From NCBI RefSeq assembly GCF_022819085.1, contig NZ_JALHAG010000001.1, positions 1,323,395-1,387,394 on the forward strand: a DNA stretch of 64,000 bases, given 5' to 3'. This DNA is from Planococcus ruber (GTDB lineage Bacteria > Bacillota > Bacilli > Bacillales_A > Planococcaceae). This document shows positions 17,486 to 25,153 of this stretch, in pieces. Positions within the stretch are counted from its first letter, which is position 1. Each line of letters starts with the position of its first letter. Made by a program: the position numbers and the translations under genes. The notes below the pieces were generated by a model. That model saw nothing but the letters and a program-made list of their open reading frames with translations, made no database searches and was not told the origin of the DNA.

Positions 17486-19342
17486 TTGAGCAAAAACAAA
17501 AACACGAAAATGTTCCTAGCTGGAACTATGGCTTTATCATCAGTCATTGCAGTAGGAATCCCGGCTGGTACAGCAGATGCTGCAACAGAAGTGCCAACAG
17601 ATGCACAGATTGCAGCTAAGATTGCAGCTGACTATGAAGCTTTGAATAAAGACCAAAAAGCAATTCTCGAAATTGCACAAAAAGAAGTAGCGAAACAAAC
17701 TGGAATTTTCATCGATGCGAACTACACAAGCAAAGACCGGCTGGTTCAAAACTTAAACACGTTAATTTCACCTTTATCTTCAACTGAACTTGAGGATGTT
17801 GAAGCGGCGGCATTAACGAGAATTACGAATTTTAAAAACAGTGCTCGCTCATACTTAAAGGATGATCTTCAAGTACAAGAAGTATTCGCTTATGCAGAAC
17901 TAGTTCGTACAAGCTTATACGAAGGAGCATTAAACTCTACAATTACAGACTTGGATCCACTATATAGCAGAGCATTAACATTCTTCCAAAATAATGCTGC
18001 TCCTGCTTCTATTAAAAATATTGTAGTAAAACCTTCTGCGGGACAATTAGCAACTATCGTTTCAAACATTGAAAAAGCAGTGGCAGATTTAAATGCTCCA
18101 CCAGTAGTAACACCACCAGGAAACGGCGGCGGAGGCGGGGGCGGAACAACTCCTACTGAGCCAACCGAACCACCAACAACAACTCCTGGAGGCGCAGTTG
18201 AAGTAACTCCGGATACATTGAAAAACAACCCGGAAGATGTCATCAAAGCGATTCAAGAAGCAGCTTCTGTGAAAGAATTGGCAGTGGATGTGAAACCTGG
18301 CGAAGCGGTATCGATTCCGTTGGCAGTGGCTTCAGCACTTGAAATTAAAAACGCTGACGCAGTAATCGTCATTGCTTCATCTGAAGCTTCATACGAATTG
18401 CCGGTATCGGTAATCGACGGAGCAGCACTTGCGAAAGAACTTGGCGTCGCTTCTTCTGAACTGAGCATCACAGTGGAATTGACGAAAATCGCTAACCAAT
18501 TGACGAAAGAAAAATCAATCGGCTTTGCGATTGAATTCAGCATCAAAGCAGTAGCGAAAGACGGCAAATCTATTGACATTACATACTTGGGTTACCCAGT
18601 ATTGCGTTCAATCGAAACTCCGACGGCACTTAACGCAGCGACTTCAGTCGGCGTACGGGTAAACCAGGACGGTTCATTTACAGCAGTTCCAACATACATT
18701 GATGGAAAAACAGCGAAATTGTACTTCTCGGCAAACTCAGCTTACACAGTGATCCAAAACTCGAAAACATTCAAAGACATCGATAACCGCGGCTACTGGG
18801 CTGAGGAATATATCGAGAAATTGGCTTCGAAAATGATCGTTTCCGGTAAATCAGCGGACAGCTTCTCGCCATCAACTTCAATCACGCGCGGCGAATTCGC
18901 AGCCGTGCTTGCTCGTGGACTTGGTTTAGTGGCTGAAGACGTGAACTCAGCAGACTTCACGGACGTATCTCCAACGCAAGCGGTTAACCGCAACGGAGAA
19001 ATCGCAGCAGTGGTTGAAGCGGGAATCGTTTCAGGCTACGGCAACGGCAAGTTCGGACCGTACAACGAAATCACACGCAACGAAGCGGCTATCATGATCA
19101 GCAAAGCAATGGACTATATCGGGTCTGAAGATGTAAAATTAGATACGACGAAGAAAGTATCAAGCTTCGCCGATTACCGTTACATTTCGCCTGCAGCGCG
19201 TCCGCATGTTGAGCGCGTGCTTCAAGCATCTTATCTGTCTGGTTTCAAAGACAACACGTTCCGTTCACAAAATGAAACAACACGTGCAGAAACGTCAAGA
19301 ATCCTGTATAATTTCCTTAACTCAATTAAATTTATCAACTAA
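17486..19342 (+). CDS. S-layer-type protein with C-terminal SLH repeats
   Basis: A 618-residue exported protein that starts at TTG (GAGGTGAG 6 nt upstream). The signal peptide ends near ADAATE. Residues about 35-210 are a helical region. A flexible linker follows (six glycines, then Thr/Pro/Glu) at about 210-235, then a beta-rich domain (about 240-420: VKELAVDVKPGEAVSIPLA, VKAVAKDGKSIDITYLGYP). Three SLH repeats run from about 428 to the C terminus (DNRGYWAEEYIEKLAS with TRGEFA; GIVSGYGNGKFGP; YLSGFKDNTFRS with TRAETS). A C-terminal SLH anchor with an exposed N-terminal part suits an S-layer or S-layer-associated protein. The gene has its own promoter and terminator. No catalytic motif is visible. 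Confidence 0.88.
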   Translation: MSKNKNTKMFLAGTMALSSVIAVGIPAGTADAATEVPTDAQIAAKIAADYEALNKDQKAILEIAQKEVAKQTGIFIDANYTSKDRLVQNLNTLISPLSSTELEDVEAAALTRITNFKNSARSYLKDDLQVQEVFAYAELVRTSLYEGALNSTITDLDPLYSRALTFFQNNAAPASIKNIVVKPSAGQLATIVSNIEKAVADLNAPPVVTPPGNGGGGGGGTTPTEPTEPPTTTPGGAVEVTPDTLKNNPEDVIKAIQEAASVKELAVDVKPGEAVSIPLAVASALEIKNADAVIVIASSEASYELPVSVIDGAALAKELGVASSELSITVELTKIANQLTKEKSIGFAIEFSIKAVAKDGKSIDITYLGYPVLRSIETPTALNAATSVGVRVNQDGSFTAVPTYIDGKTAKLYFSANSAYTVIQNSKTFKDIDNRGYWAEEYIEKLASKMIVSGKSADSFSPSTSITRGEFAAVLARGLGLVAEDVNSADFTDVSPTQAVNRNGEIAAVVEAGIVSGYGNGKFGPYNEITRNEAAIMISKAMDYIGSEDVKLDTTKKVSSFADYRYISPAARPHVERVLQASYLSGFKDNTFRSQNETTRAETSRILYNFLNSIKFIN

Positions 19343-19351
19343 TCATACGAA

Positions 19352-19385
19352 TAGGCACTTCTTAACCGGAGTGCCTGTTTTTTAA
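19352..19385 (+). terminator. Intrinsic terminator after the S-layer-type gene
   Basis: AGGCAC pairs with GTGCCT across a 14-nt loop, followed by GTTTTTT. Confidence 0.75.
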
Positions 19386-19467
19386 ATGAAAGACGAAAGC
19401 CCCTCAACTAATAAAACCTGCGAAAGGCTTCCACTCAACATTTTTCAAGCAACGGAGGAGAACACCT

Positions 19468-20235
19468 ATGATTGACACGCATTCACACATTTTGGCAGGG
19501 CTCGATGACGGCGCTGAAACGATGGAACAGACAAAACGGCTTCTTGAAAAAGCAGTCGAAGAGCAAATCACCGGCATCATCGCCACACCGCATGGTCACC
19601 ACCCCAATTTCAAGACCGATATCGGGGCCGTCCGAACCCAATTGGCCGCAGCGAATGCCTACATCGAAGAACAGCAGCTGCCGATCAAAGTTTACAGCGG
19701 CCTTGAAAATCGCCTGTCGGAACAATTGCCGCAGCGCCTAAAAGACGGCGAAGCATTGCCGCTTGCTGATTCGCAATACGTCTTGCTGGAACTGCCGTCA
19801 TCTGGCATCCCGGCATACACCGTGCCGATCATCCAACAGCTGATTTTAGCCAATTACGTGCCGGTCATCGCGCACGCGGAACGCAACCAAGGCATTATCG
19901 AAAAGCCGGAGCGCCTGCGAAAACTCCTCCTCCACGGAGCTGTCGCTCAAGTAACCGCCGGCTCCATCGCCGGAAGTTTCGGCAAAGCCATCCAGAAAAC
20001 CGCTTTAACCTTGCTCGATGCGAACTTGATCCACGTCTACGGCTCCGATGTACATAGCTTGGACAAACGTCCATTCCTATTCAATGAAGGACTCGACTAC
20101 CTGGAAAAAAAGAATCGCCACGAAATGGTCGACTTGATGCTCGAAAACAACGAACGCATCCTGCTCAACCGCAACTTGATCGTCTTGGAACCCCAGGACA
20201 TCCCAAAACCAAAATGGTGGAACGTCTTCGCGTAA
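19468..20235 (+). CDS. ywqE: PHP-family protein-tyrosine phosphatase (YwqE/CpsB-like)
   Basis: A 255-residue cytoplasmic metal-dependent phosphatase with a strong ribosome-binding site (GGAGGAG). The PHP-domain metal-binding motifs are all present: DTHSHILAGLDDGA at the N terminus, IIATPHGHH, AHAERN, and YGSDVHS near residue 190. Family members YwqE and CpsB dephosphorylate the BY-kinases (YwqD, CpsD) that control capsule or exopolysaccharide assembly and UDP-sugar dehydrogenases. Its presumed kinase partner is 6 kb downstream, separated by two reverse-strand operons, whereas in Bacillus subtilis ywqC, ywqD and ywqE are contiguous. It is monocistronic here. The terminator stem overlaps the stop codon. 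Confidence 0.92.
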   Translation: MIDTHSHILAGLDDGAETMEQTKRLLEKAVEEQITGIIATPHGHHPNFKTDIGAVRTQLAAANAYIEEQQLPIKVYSGLENRLSEQLPQRLKDGEALPLADSQYVLLELPSSGIPAYTVPIIQQLILANYVPVIAHAERNQGIIEKPERLRKLLLHGAVAQVTAGSIAGSFGKAIQKTALTLLDANLIHVYGSDVHSLDKRPFLFNEGLDYLEKKNRHEMVDLMLENNERILLNRNLIVLEPQDIPKPKWWNVFA

Positions 20236-20252
20236 TGCGGAGGCGTTTTTAT
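20223..20252 (+). terminator. Intrinsic terminator overlapping the ywqE stop
   Basis: AACGTCTTCGC pairs with GCGGAGGCGTT (11 bp including G-T pairs, GTAAT loop), followed by a T-run. The left arm lies inside the last codons. Confidence 0.72.
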
Positions 20253-20270
20253 TTTGGGTAAGGGCAGTGT

Positions 20271-20489
20271 GAGGAAACTCAAGTCCGTTAGCGAGCAACT
20301 CGCCCAAACCCTTAAAACTCAATTGCCCAAAACCGTCGTTTTTGCTCCGCAAAAAGCGAGAAAAGGCAAAACCTTGATGTGTGGGGTGATTTCGAAGGCG
20401 AGAAGGGTGATTTCGTGGAGCGGAGGGGTGATTTCAAATGAGAGAAGGGTGATTTCGACACCTGACAGGGTGATTTCGCCGCCATCAAA
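20271..20489 (+). repeat. Composite element A2: stem-loop, hairpin and five-unit 21-bp array (class A)
   Basis: The left part has a small stem-loop (GCGAG-CAA-CTCGC, 20291-20303), the conserved AATTGCCCAAAACCG (20320-20334), and a hairpin CG-TTTTTGC-TCC-GCAAAAA-G-CG. Five cores of GGTGATTTCG type then start at 20385, 20406, 20427, 20448 and 20469, exactly 21 bp apart. The element sits between convergent genes. Element A4 near 56.6 kb has the same parts, with a C-G to A-T exchange in the first stem. Confidence 0.82.
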
Positions 20490-20523
20490 AAAAAAGCCAC
20501 CCGCACCAAAAGGTACAAGCAGC
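20487..20523 (-). terminator. Intrinsic terminator of the SGNH/MBOAT operon
   Basis: Read on the minus strand, GCTGCTTGTACC can pair with GGTGCGGGTGGC (12 bp with several G-T pairs), followed by nine Ts. It lies about 150 bp past the SGNH stop codon, at the edge of array A2. Confidence 0.65.
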
Positions 20524-20572
20524 CTCGAAAAATCACTCTCGATTTTCTCACCCTACCTACAACCACAACCCA

Positions 20573-20654
20573 AGTGAGGGAGCGCCATGGGGGTGACGCA
20601 GCAAGAAGACAAGCGCTCTTTGCTTGGCTTCTTGCGAAAGTCACCCCCTAAGCG
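20573..20654. ncRNA. Candidate structured element S1 (~80 nt)
   Basis: Between the conserved flanks AGTGAGGGAGCGCCATGG and CCCCCTAAGCGGG lie nested stems: GGGGGTGAC (20589-20597) with GTCACCCCC (20640-20648), GCAAGAAG (20601-20608) with CTTCTTGC (20628-20635), and an inner CAAGC/GCTTG. A second copy near 23.6 kb keeps the flanks and the fold but changes paired bases together. The strand is undetermined; on the minus strand it lies in the 3' untranslated region of the acyltransferase operon. Confidence 0.5.
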
Positions 20655-20676
20655 GGACGAACGCCTATTAAAACCA

Positions 20677-21726
20677 TCACTCAATCTCCAACCCATCAAC
20701 CAAAGCTCTCACATCTTCCAAATGTTCCTCAATATTCTCTGCCGTCACAAAAACCCCGAAATCCTCCGGCACCGCAGCGTCCGCACCTTGCTCCACACGC
20801 TTTGCGATCAGGTTGCCGATCTCCGGATAAAAGTGATGCCCATCGTAATAATTCGTAATTTCATTCGTCACCGAGTTCGGATACATGAAATTCCATACGC
20901 CGCCGTACACGTCAACCAAATCGCGCAGCCAAACCTCGTAGTCATCATACAGATCCGTCGCCACAAGCGACTTGAACAGCTCGGTTGAAATCGGCGTCGT
21001 ATACACGGTCTTCTCAATTTCCGGCTCCGTATCCTTCACAATCCCCATGATCTCTTTATAGCGAGGGTAGTACACATAATGCGAACCGTAGAAGCTTTTC
21101 TCGAACATCTCGATTTTAGTCGCCGTATCCGCAGCTGTCTCTTCAGGACTTAACCGCCGCGCAAATGCATTGCCTTCGCGATTATACAAGCGGTCTTCAG
21201 AAATCTCATTGGCCGCAGACAAACGCAAATTCTTCAGCGACGTTTCAAAAACATCCAATGACAATAAATTCTTCGTCCGGTAAAACGATTTCTCGGTCCG
21301 CGCCACGTGGTTCGTAATATCCTTCGGCGCTTCCGCTTCCTGCGTGCTCGACTTGAAGAAATCGACGCCGAGCACAATGCGTTCGTAATCCGGATTCTTC
21401 TCAAACGCATATTCGATCATCGTCCGGTATTCCCGCATCGACAGGTTCGCCACCGAATAATTATAGACATCCCAGTCTTCAAACGCGGTCGTATGGATAT
21501 ACGTGCTGCGGCTTGAGCCAATCAACAGCGTATCGGCTGTCTTAGGCTGGTATTTTTGATTCGCCGTCTTCTGCTCGCGCTCATCGGTCACGACCTGCAC
21601 ATCGTTGAACAGGTGCGTATGGGCATAATGCCAAAGCGGATCGATCCAAAAATTCACCGCCACCACAATTGCGGTCAGCGAAGCGAAGATCGTCATGACC
21701 GTCATTGTAAAATTCTTATCGTCCAC
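20677..21726 (-). CDS. SGNH-like (AlgX/AlgJ/DltD-type) partner of an MBOAT acyltransferase
   Basis: A 349-residue protein. The GTG start at 21726 has AGGAGGAG 5-6 nt upstream. One N-terminal membrane helix (VMTIFASLTAIVVAVNFWI) anchors an extracytoplasmic domain. LLIGSSRS resembles the block-I Ser motif of SGNH hydrolases and YYDGHHFYPEIG near the C terminus supplies the D-x-x-H-like acid/base motif. Such proteins transfer or finish transfer of acyl groups onto surface polysaccharide or teichoic acid, using an acyl donor passed by an MBOAT protein, which is encoded 11 bp upstream in the same operon. The acceptor polymer is unknown. The location among exopolysaccharide genes suggests that polymer, by inference. 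Confidence 0.75.
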   Translation of the reverse strand: MDDKNFTMTVMTIFASLTAIVVAVNFWIDPLWHYAHTHLFNDVQVVTDEREQKTANQKYQPKTADTLLIGSSRSTYIHTTAFEDWDVYNYSVANLSMREYRTMIEYAFEKNPDYERIVLGVDFFKSSTQEAEAPKDITNHVARTEKSFYRTKNLLSLDVFETSLKNLRLSAANEISEDRLYNREGNAFARRLSPEETAADTATKIEMFEKSFYGSHYVYYPRYKEIMGIVKDTEPEIEKTVYTTPISTELFKSLVATDLYDDYEVWLRDLVDVYGGVWNFMYPNSVTNEITNYYDGHHFYPEIGNLIAKRVEQGADAAVPEDFGVFVTAENIEEHLEDVRALVDGLEIE

Positions 21727-21737
21727 GGGATCTCCTC

Positions 21738-23180
21738 CTAGAAGTTGAAGTACAGGAATTCGCTCACTTGCTGCAATTGCATCGTGCTGTAGAAGAGCAG
21801 CAGCGCGACAAAAATTGCCATCGGCACATTCCGTTTCATCTCATTTTTGATTTCGATCGAGTTTTTCGCAAACCAGCTGAGCAATAAACCAATCAATAGT
21901 AAGAAATACATATGAATCGTTGGCGTATCAAACGGCAGAAGCACGACCCAGTCCGGATTGATGTCCGGGAACAGTTTGTAAATGCCGGCAGGTAAGTAGA
22001 AGCCGTTGAAGCCGAACATGGCACCGAGCACCGTCATTGCGTCTTCCAAAGTCAACGCACGGAAGAATACCCAAGCCAAGTGGACGAATAAAAACGTCGT
22101 TACCCAGGCGGCGATGCTGTTCATCTTATAGCCCGCAAGCTTCCAGTAGCGGCAGATGACACTTGCCACGCCGTGCAGAACGCCCCAGATGAGGAACGTC
22201 CAGCCGGCGCCGTGCCAGATGCCGCTCACCAAAAAGATGATGAAGATATTCAAATACGTCCGCCGCGGCCCTTTGCGGTTGCCGCCGAGCGGTATGTAAA
22301 TATAAGCAGTTAAGAAATGCGACAACGTAATATGCCAGCGCCGCCAGAAGTCCTGGATGTCGCGCGCCTTATACGGAGAATTGAAATTGATCGGCAAGCG
22401 GATATTGAACAAGAGGGCGAGTCCGATCGCCATATCCGAATAGCCGCTGAAATCGAAATACAATTGCAGCGTATAGGAAAGCGTCGTAAACCAGCTGTCA
22501 AGGAATGTCAGCGACGCAACATCGCTATAGCCGGTGTTCGCCCAACCGGCAAACACATCCGCAATCCCGACTTTCTTGAACAGCCCAATCGCAAACACCA
22601 AGAGCCCCTTCGAAAGGTTCTCATACTGGATCCGGTAATTTTTCTTATCCGTAAACTGCGACATCACTTGGCCGTGGTGTACAATCGGACCTGCGATCAG
22701 CTGCGGGAAAAAGGAAACGAATAACCCATAATTGAGGAAATTGTATTCCTTTGTCTCGAGGCGGTACGAATCCACCAGATACGCAATTTGCTGGAACGTA
22801 TAAAAACTGATTGCGAGCGGCAACAGCAGCTCTTTCAGCACAATCTCCGAACCGAACACAATATTGATGTTCTCCACAAAGAAATCGTAGTACTTATAAT
22901 AGCCAAGCAAGCCGACATTAAAGACAATTCCTAATGTCAGAATCCCTTTGCGTAGCGGCTTCGCCCGGTTCTTCCCAAGAAACGCCCCGACAGTATAGTT
23001 GATCACCATCGATACCAAAATCAGCGGCAAATACGCCGGATTCCAATAGCCATAGAAGAACAGCGATGCAACGAGCAACCAGCTTTTCGCAAACGGAATA
23101 TGCAGCCGGCCAAGCAGGTAATAAACCACAAAAACAATCGGAAGGAACAAAAAGATAAACTCAAACGAATTAAATATCAC
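21738..23180 (-). CDS. MBOAT-family O-acyltransferase (AlgI/DltB-like)
   Basis: A 480-residue polytopic membrane protein. I chose the GTG at 23180 (AGAGGGG 7 nt upstream, product MIFNSFEFIFLFLPIVF). The longer frame adds 34 residues without a ribosome-binding site. The sequence has about ten hydrophobic segments and the MBOAT signatures FWRRWHITLSHFL and GIWHGAGWTFLIWG, the second with the catalytic His. AlgI, PatA and DltB of this family move an acyl group across the membrane to a periplasmic or extracellular transferase. The paired SGNH-like gene directly downstream fits that scheme. The operon is bracketed by two direct copies of the class A array element, suggesting that it may be a movable unit. 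Confidence 0.92.
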   Translation of the reverse strand: MIFNSFEFIFLFLPIVFVVYYLLGRLHIPFAKSWLLVASLFFYGYWNPAYLPLILVSMVINYTVGAFLGKNRAKPLRKGILTLGIVFNVGLLGYYKYYDFFVENINIVFGSEIVLKELLLPLAISFYTFQQIAYLVDSYRLETKEYNFLNYGLFVSFFPQLIAGPIVHHGQVMSQFTDKKNYRIQYENLSKGLLVFAIGLFKKVGIADVFAGWANTGYSDVASLTFLDSWFTTLSYTLQLYFDFSGYSDMAIGLALLFNIRLPINFNSPYKARDIQDFWRRWHITLSHFLTAYIYIPLGGNRKGPRRTYLNIFIIFLVSGIWHGAGWTFLIWGVLHGVASVICRYWKLAGYKMNSIAAWVTTFLFVHLAWVFFRALTLEDAMTVLGAMFGFNGFYLPAGIYKLFPDINPDWVVLLPFDTPTIHMYFLLLIGLLLSWFAKNSIEIKNEMKRNVPMAIFVALLLFYSTMQLQQVSEFLYFNF

Positions 23181-23364
23181 AACGAAACCCCTCTGATCTG
23201 TAAGAATGAAACAATCCATCCATTCTACTAAATTCTCCAAGAAAACAAAACCTATCTCCCATTCTAAACCAAACACCCGCAAATGAAACAGACCTCAAAA
23301 CACTTCCCGAAAAAAAGAGCAAGATGGACTACTTTTCACTGGCAGTTATGCCGTTCTGAATAGA

Positions 23365-23556
23365 GGAGGGGAGAACTCATACAAAAAACAAAAACCTCAT
23401 TACTCAAAACCGGCTTTCCGCTTCGCGAAAAGCGACAAAAACAAGTGCAGGGTGATTTCAACAGGAGAAAAGTTGATTTCGACACCTAAAAGGGTAAATT
23501 CAGTTGACTTTGGGGTAATTTCAGCAGGTTTTGAGGTGATTTCAACAAAACTACCA
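23365..23556 (+). repeat. Composite element A3: hairpin plus five-unit 21-bp array (class A)
   Basis: GGCTTTCCGCTTCGCGAAAAGCG (split here as GGCTTTCCGCTT and CGCGAAAAGCG, 23412-23434) precedes five cores starting at 23451, 23472, 23493, 23514 and 23535 (GGTGATTTCA, GTTGATTTCG, GGTAAATTCA, GGTAATTTCA, GGTGATTTCA). The pitch is 21 bp throughout. It shares the upstream words ACTCAAAACCGG and ACTCAT with element A1. It lies upstream of the MBOAT gene and is followed at once by structured element S2. Confidence 0.8.
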
Positions 23557-23567
23557 CCACACCCAAA

Positions 23568-23648
23568 AGTGAGGGAGCGCCATGGGGGATACGAAGTAAG
23601 AAGACCGGTGCCTTTCCGGGCTTCTTACGGGAGTTCCCCCTAAGCGGG
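23568..23648. ncRNA. Candidate structured element S2 (~80 nt)
   Basis: Second copy of S1. GGGGGATAC (23584-23592) pairs with GTTCCCCC (23633-23640) with a bulge, GTAAGAAG (23596-23603) with CTTCTTAC (23621-23628), and an inner CCGG/CCGG. The flanks AGTGAGGGAGCGCCATGG and CCCCCTAAGCGGG are identical to S1, while GCAAGAAG/CTTCTTGC has become GTAAGAAG/CTTCTTAC, a compensatory pair change. Confidence 0.5.
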
Positions 23649-23684
23649 TCGAGCGGGTTTAGAACACTACAAAAATTTCATCAA

Positions 23685-23716
23685 AACAAAAAGCCCCCTA
23701 AAAAGGAGGCTCCAAA
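23685..23716 (-). terminator. Intrinsic terminator of the GT2/DUF2304/EamA operon
   Basis: On the minus strand AGCCTCC pairs with GGGGGCT across a T-rich loop, followed by TTTTTG, about 10 bp after the EamA-like stop codon. Confidence 0.75.
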
Positions 23717-23723
23717 CTCACCA

Positions 23724-24092
23724 TCAACGCATCTCACTAATCCCGATAATCGAAACCCCAAGCATGATAAAGCACACACCTGCAATCTTCCAAAGCGTAA
23801 TCGCCTCACCGAAAATGAAAAACGCGCCAACCACCGCAATCACATACGCACTCGACTGCAGCGGATACGCCACACTCAGCGGCACCCGCGTCAAAATGAA
23901 CAGCCACAACACCGTCGCAAGCCCATACATCGTCAGGCCCGAAAAAATATACGGCGTGAAAAACAATTTAACCACCGAGAAAATCGAACTGAACGCATCC
24001 GTATTTTTCTCCATGCCGACTTTCCATAAAAACTGGCCAGCAACCAATATCAACGTATTGCACAATACCAACAACAGCGACACAATATTCAT
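23724..24092 (-). CDS. EamA/SMR-like four-helix membrane transporter
   Basis: A 122-residue protein with four hydrophobic helices. It contains LPLSVAYPLQ-like sequence (VPLSVAYPLQSSAYVIAVVGAFFIFGE) and ends in a fourth helix (IAGVCFIMLGVSIIGI). This is the pattern of the small EamA/SMR proteins that include lipid-linked-sugar flippases such as ArnE and ArnF. It overlaps the DUF2304 gene by the ATGA tetranucleotide, so the two are translationally coupled. With the GT2 gene upstream, the likely job is to flip an undecaprenyl-phosphate-linked sugar made by that enzyme. Substrate identity is inferred only. Confidence 0.8.
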   Translation of the reverse strand: MNIVSLLLVLCNTLILVAGQFLWKVGMEKNTDAFSSIFSVVKLFFTPYIFSGLTMYGLATVLWLFILTRVPLSVAYPLQSSAYVIAVVGAFFIFGEAITLWKIAGVCFIMLGVSIIGISEMR

Positions 24093-24448
24093 GAACGAGA
24101 ATCCTCTTTCCGTACTTCCTGTATTTCACGCTGCAAAAACGCAACGTCCTGCACGAGCGTCTTGATGCGATGCTCCTGCTTCGACAATAAATGCGTATGG
24201 TAGATGAGTAAACTCAACACCACCAAAAACGCCAGCAAAAAAATCAGCGACGGCAAATAGCTGATGCCGATCGCGCGGGCAAAATCATTTAAATAAGGCA
24301 ACGCGAACGCGAGCACGACGCCAATAATCGAAAACGTCAGCCACATAAACGCGTACTGGTCCGTCAGCTTGTTCTTCGCCGTCATCCCGATCACGACAAA
24401 CAGAAAGAAGAGAGAAGAAGCGATCACAATGAGATAAACCGTATTCAT
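24089..24448 (-). CDS. DUF2304 membrane protein
   Basis: A 119-residue protein with three hydrophobic segments (YLIVIASSLFFLFVVIGM; TFSIIGVVLAFALPYL; IFLLAFLVVLSLLIYHTHL) and a charged, probably coiled-coil C terminus (LSKQEHRIKTLVQDVAFLQREI). This matches the DUF2304 family, which is commonly encoded beside polyprenyl-phosphate glycosyltransferases. AGGAAGGAG precedes the ATG. It is the middle gene of a three-gene operon and overlaps the next gene by 4 bp. Its role is unknown; a scaffold or accessory function for the membrane GT2/flippase pair is a reasonable inference. Confidence 0.82.
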   Translation of the reverse strand: MNTVYLIVIASSLFFLFVVIGMTAKNKLTDQYAFMWLTFSIIGVVLAFALPYLNDFARAIGISYLPSLIFLLAFLVVLSLLIYHTHLLSKQEHRIKTLVQDVAFLQREIQEVRKEDSRS

Positions 24449-24463
24449 TCACAAAACTCCTTC

Positions 24464-25153
24464 CTATATATAAGAACGGATCAGCGAAAAGAAGGTTACT
24501 TTCGCCATATAATAGACCGACTTGCCGGGCGTGATCGAAGATGCGCCGCCTTGCCTCGCATTCATCTCGACTTTCGTCTCTTCCACTTTAAAGCCTTTGC
24601 GGGCAAGCTTCACAATCACTTCCACCTCCGGGTAATCCACCGGATAGTCCTTCGCAAACCACTCGATCACGCGGCGGTTCACAATCCGGTAGCCGGAAGT
24701 CGGATCCGTGATGTTCACCCTTGCAATCAGGCGCAACAAATAATTGAAATAAAGAATGCCGACCCGGCGCGTCCAACTGCCTTTGTAATTCGACTTCTCC
24801 AAAAACCGCGAACCGATCAGCATATCCACATCCCGCTTTTTCATCTCCGCCACCAAATGATGAAGATCTTCCGGATCGTGCTGGCCATCTGCATCCAGCT
24901 GAATGGCATAATCATAGCCAAATCGTTCCGCGTACCGGAAGCCGGTCTGGACTGCACCGCCGATGCCCAAGTTCAAAGGAAGCGTCACGTGCGAAAAGTT
25001 ATGTGCTTCCAGAATTTCTTTCGTCCGGTCCGTTGAGCCGTCGTTAATCACCACATAATCATACTCATCAAATTGTTCCAGTTGCTGGACTGTTCCAACA
25101 ATGGCCTGTTCCTCGTTATAAGCGGGAACGATGATTAAAATCTTAGAAGTCAT
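24464..25153 (-). CDS. GT2 glycosyltransferase, dolichol/undecaprenyl-phosphate sugar synthase type
   Basis: A 229-residue enzyme starting at ATG 25153 (AAGGGG 10 nt upstream; a TTG two codons earlier is the alternative). It carries the GT-A fold marks IIVPAYNEE, VVINDGSTD, LPLNLGIGGAVQTG, and the metal-binding DxD as QLDADGQHDPED. GSRFLEKS and ITDPTSGYR are typical of the DPM1-like group. There is no C-terminal membrane domain. Such enzymes transfer hexose or an amino sugar from a nucleotide sugar to a polyprenyl phosphate, which a flippase then turns outward. It leads the GT2-DUF2304-EamA operon. No GT-C acceptor transferase is present in the window, so the system is incomplete locally. Confidence 0.87.
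   Translation of the reverse strand: MTSKILIIVPAYNEEQAIVGTVQQLEQFDEYDYVVINDGSTDRTKEILEAHNFSHVTLPLNLGIGGAVQTGFRYAERFGYDYAIQLDADGQHDPEDLHHLVAEMKKRDVDMLIGSRFLEKSNYKGSWTRRVGILYFNYLLRLIARVNITDPTSGYRIVNRRVIEWFAKDYPVDYPEVEVIVKLARKGFKVEETKVEMNARQGGASSITPGKSVYYMAKVTFFSLIRSYI

Noticed and set aside
20573..20654. S1 as an ordinary intrinsic terminator
   Set aside because: Neither strand has a T-run after the stem, and a better minus-strand terminator is present at 20487-20523.
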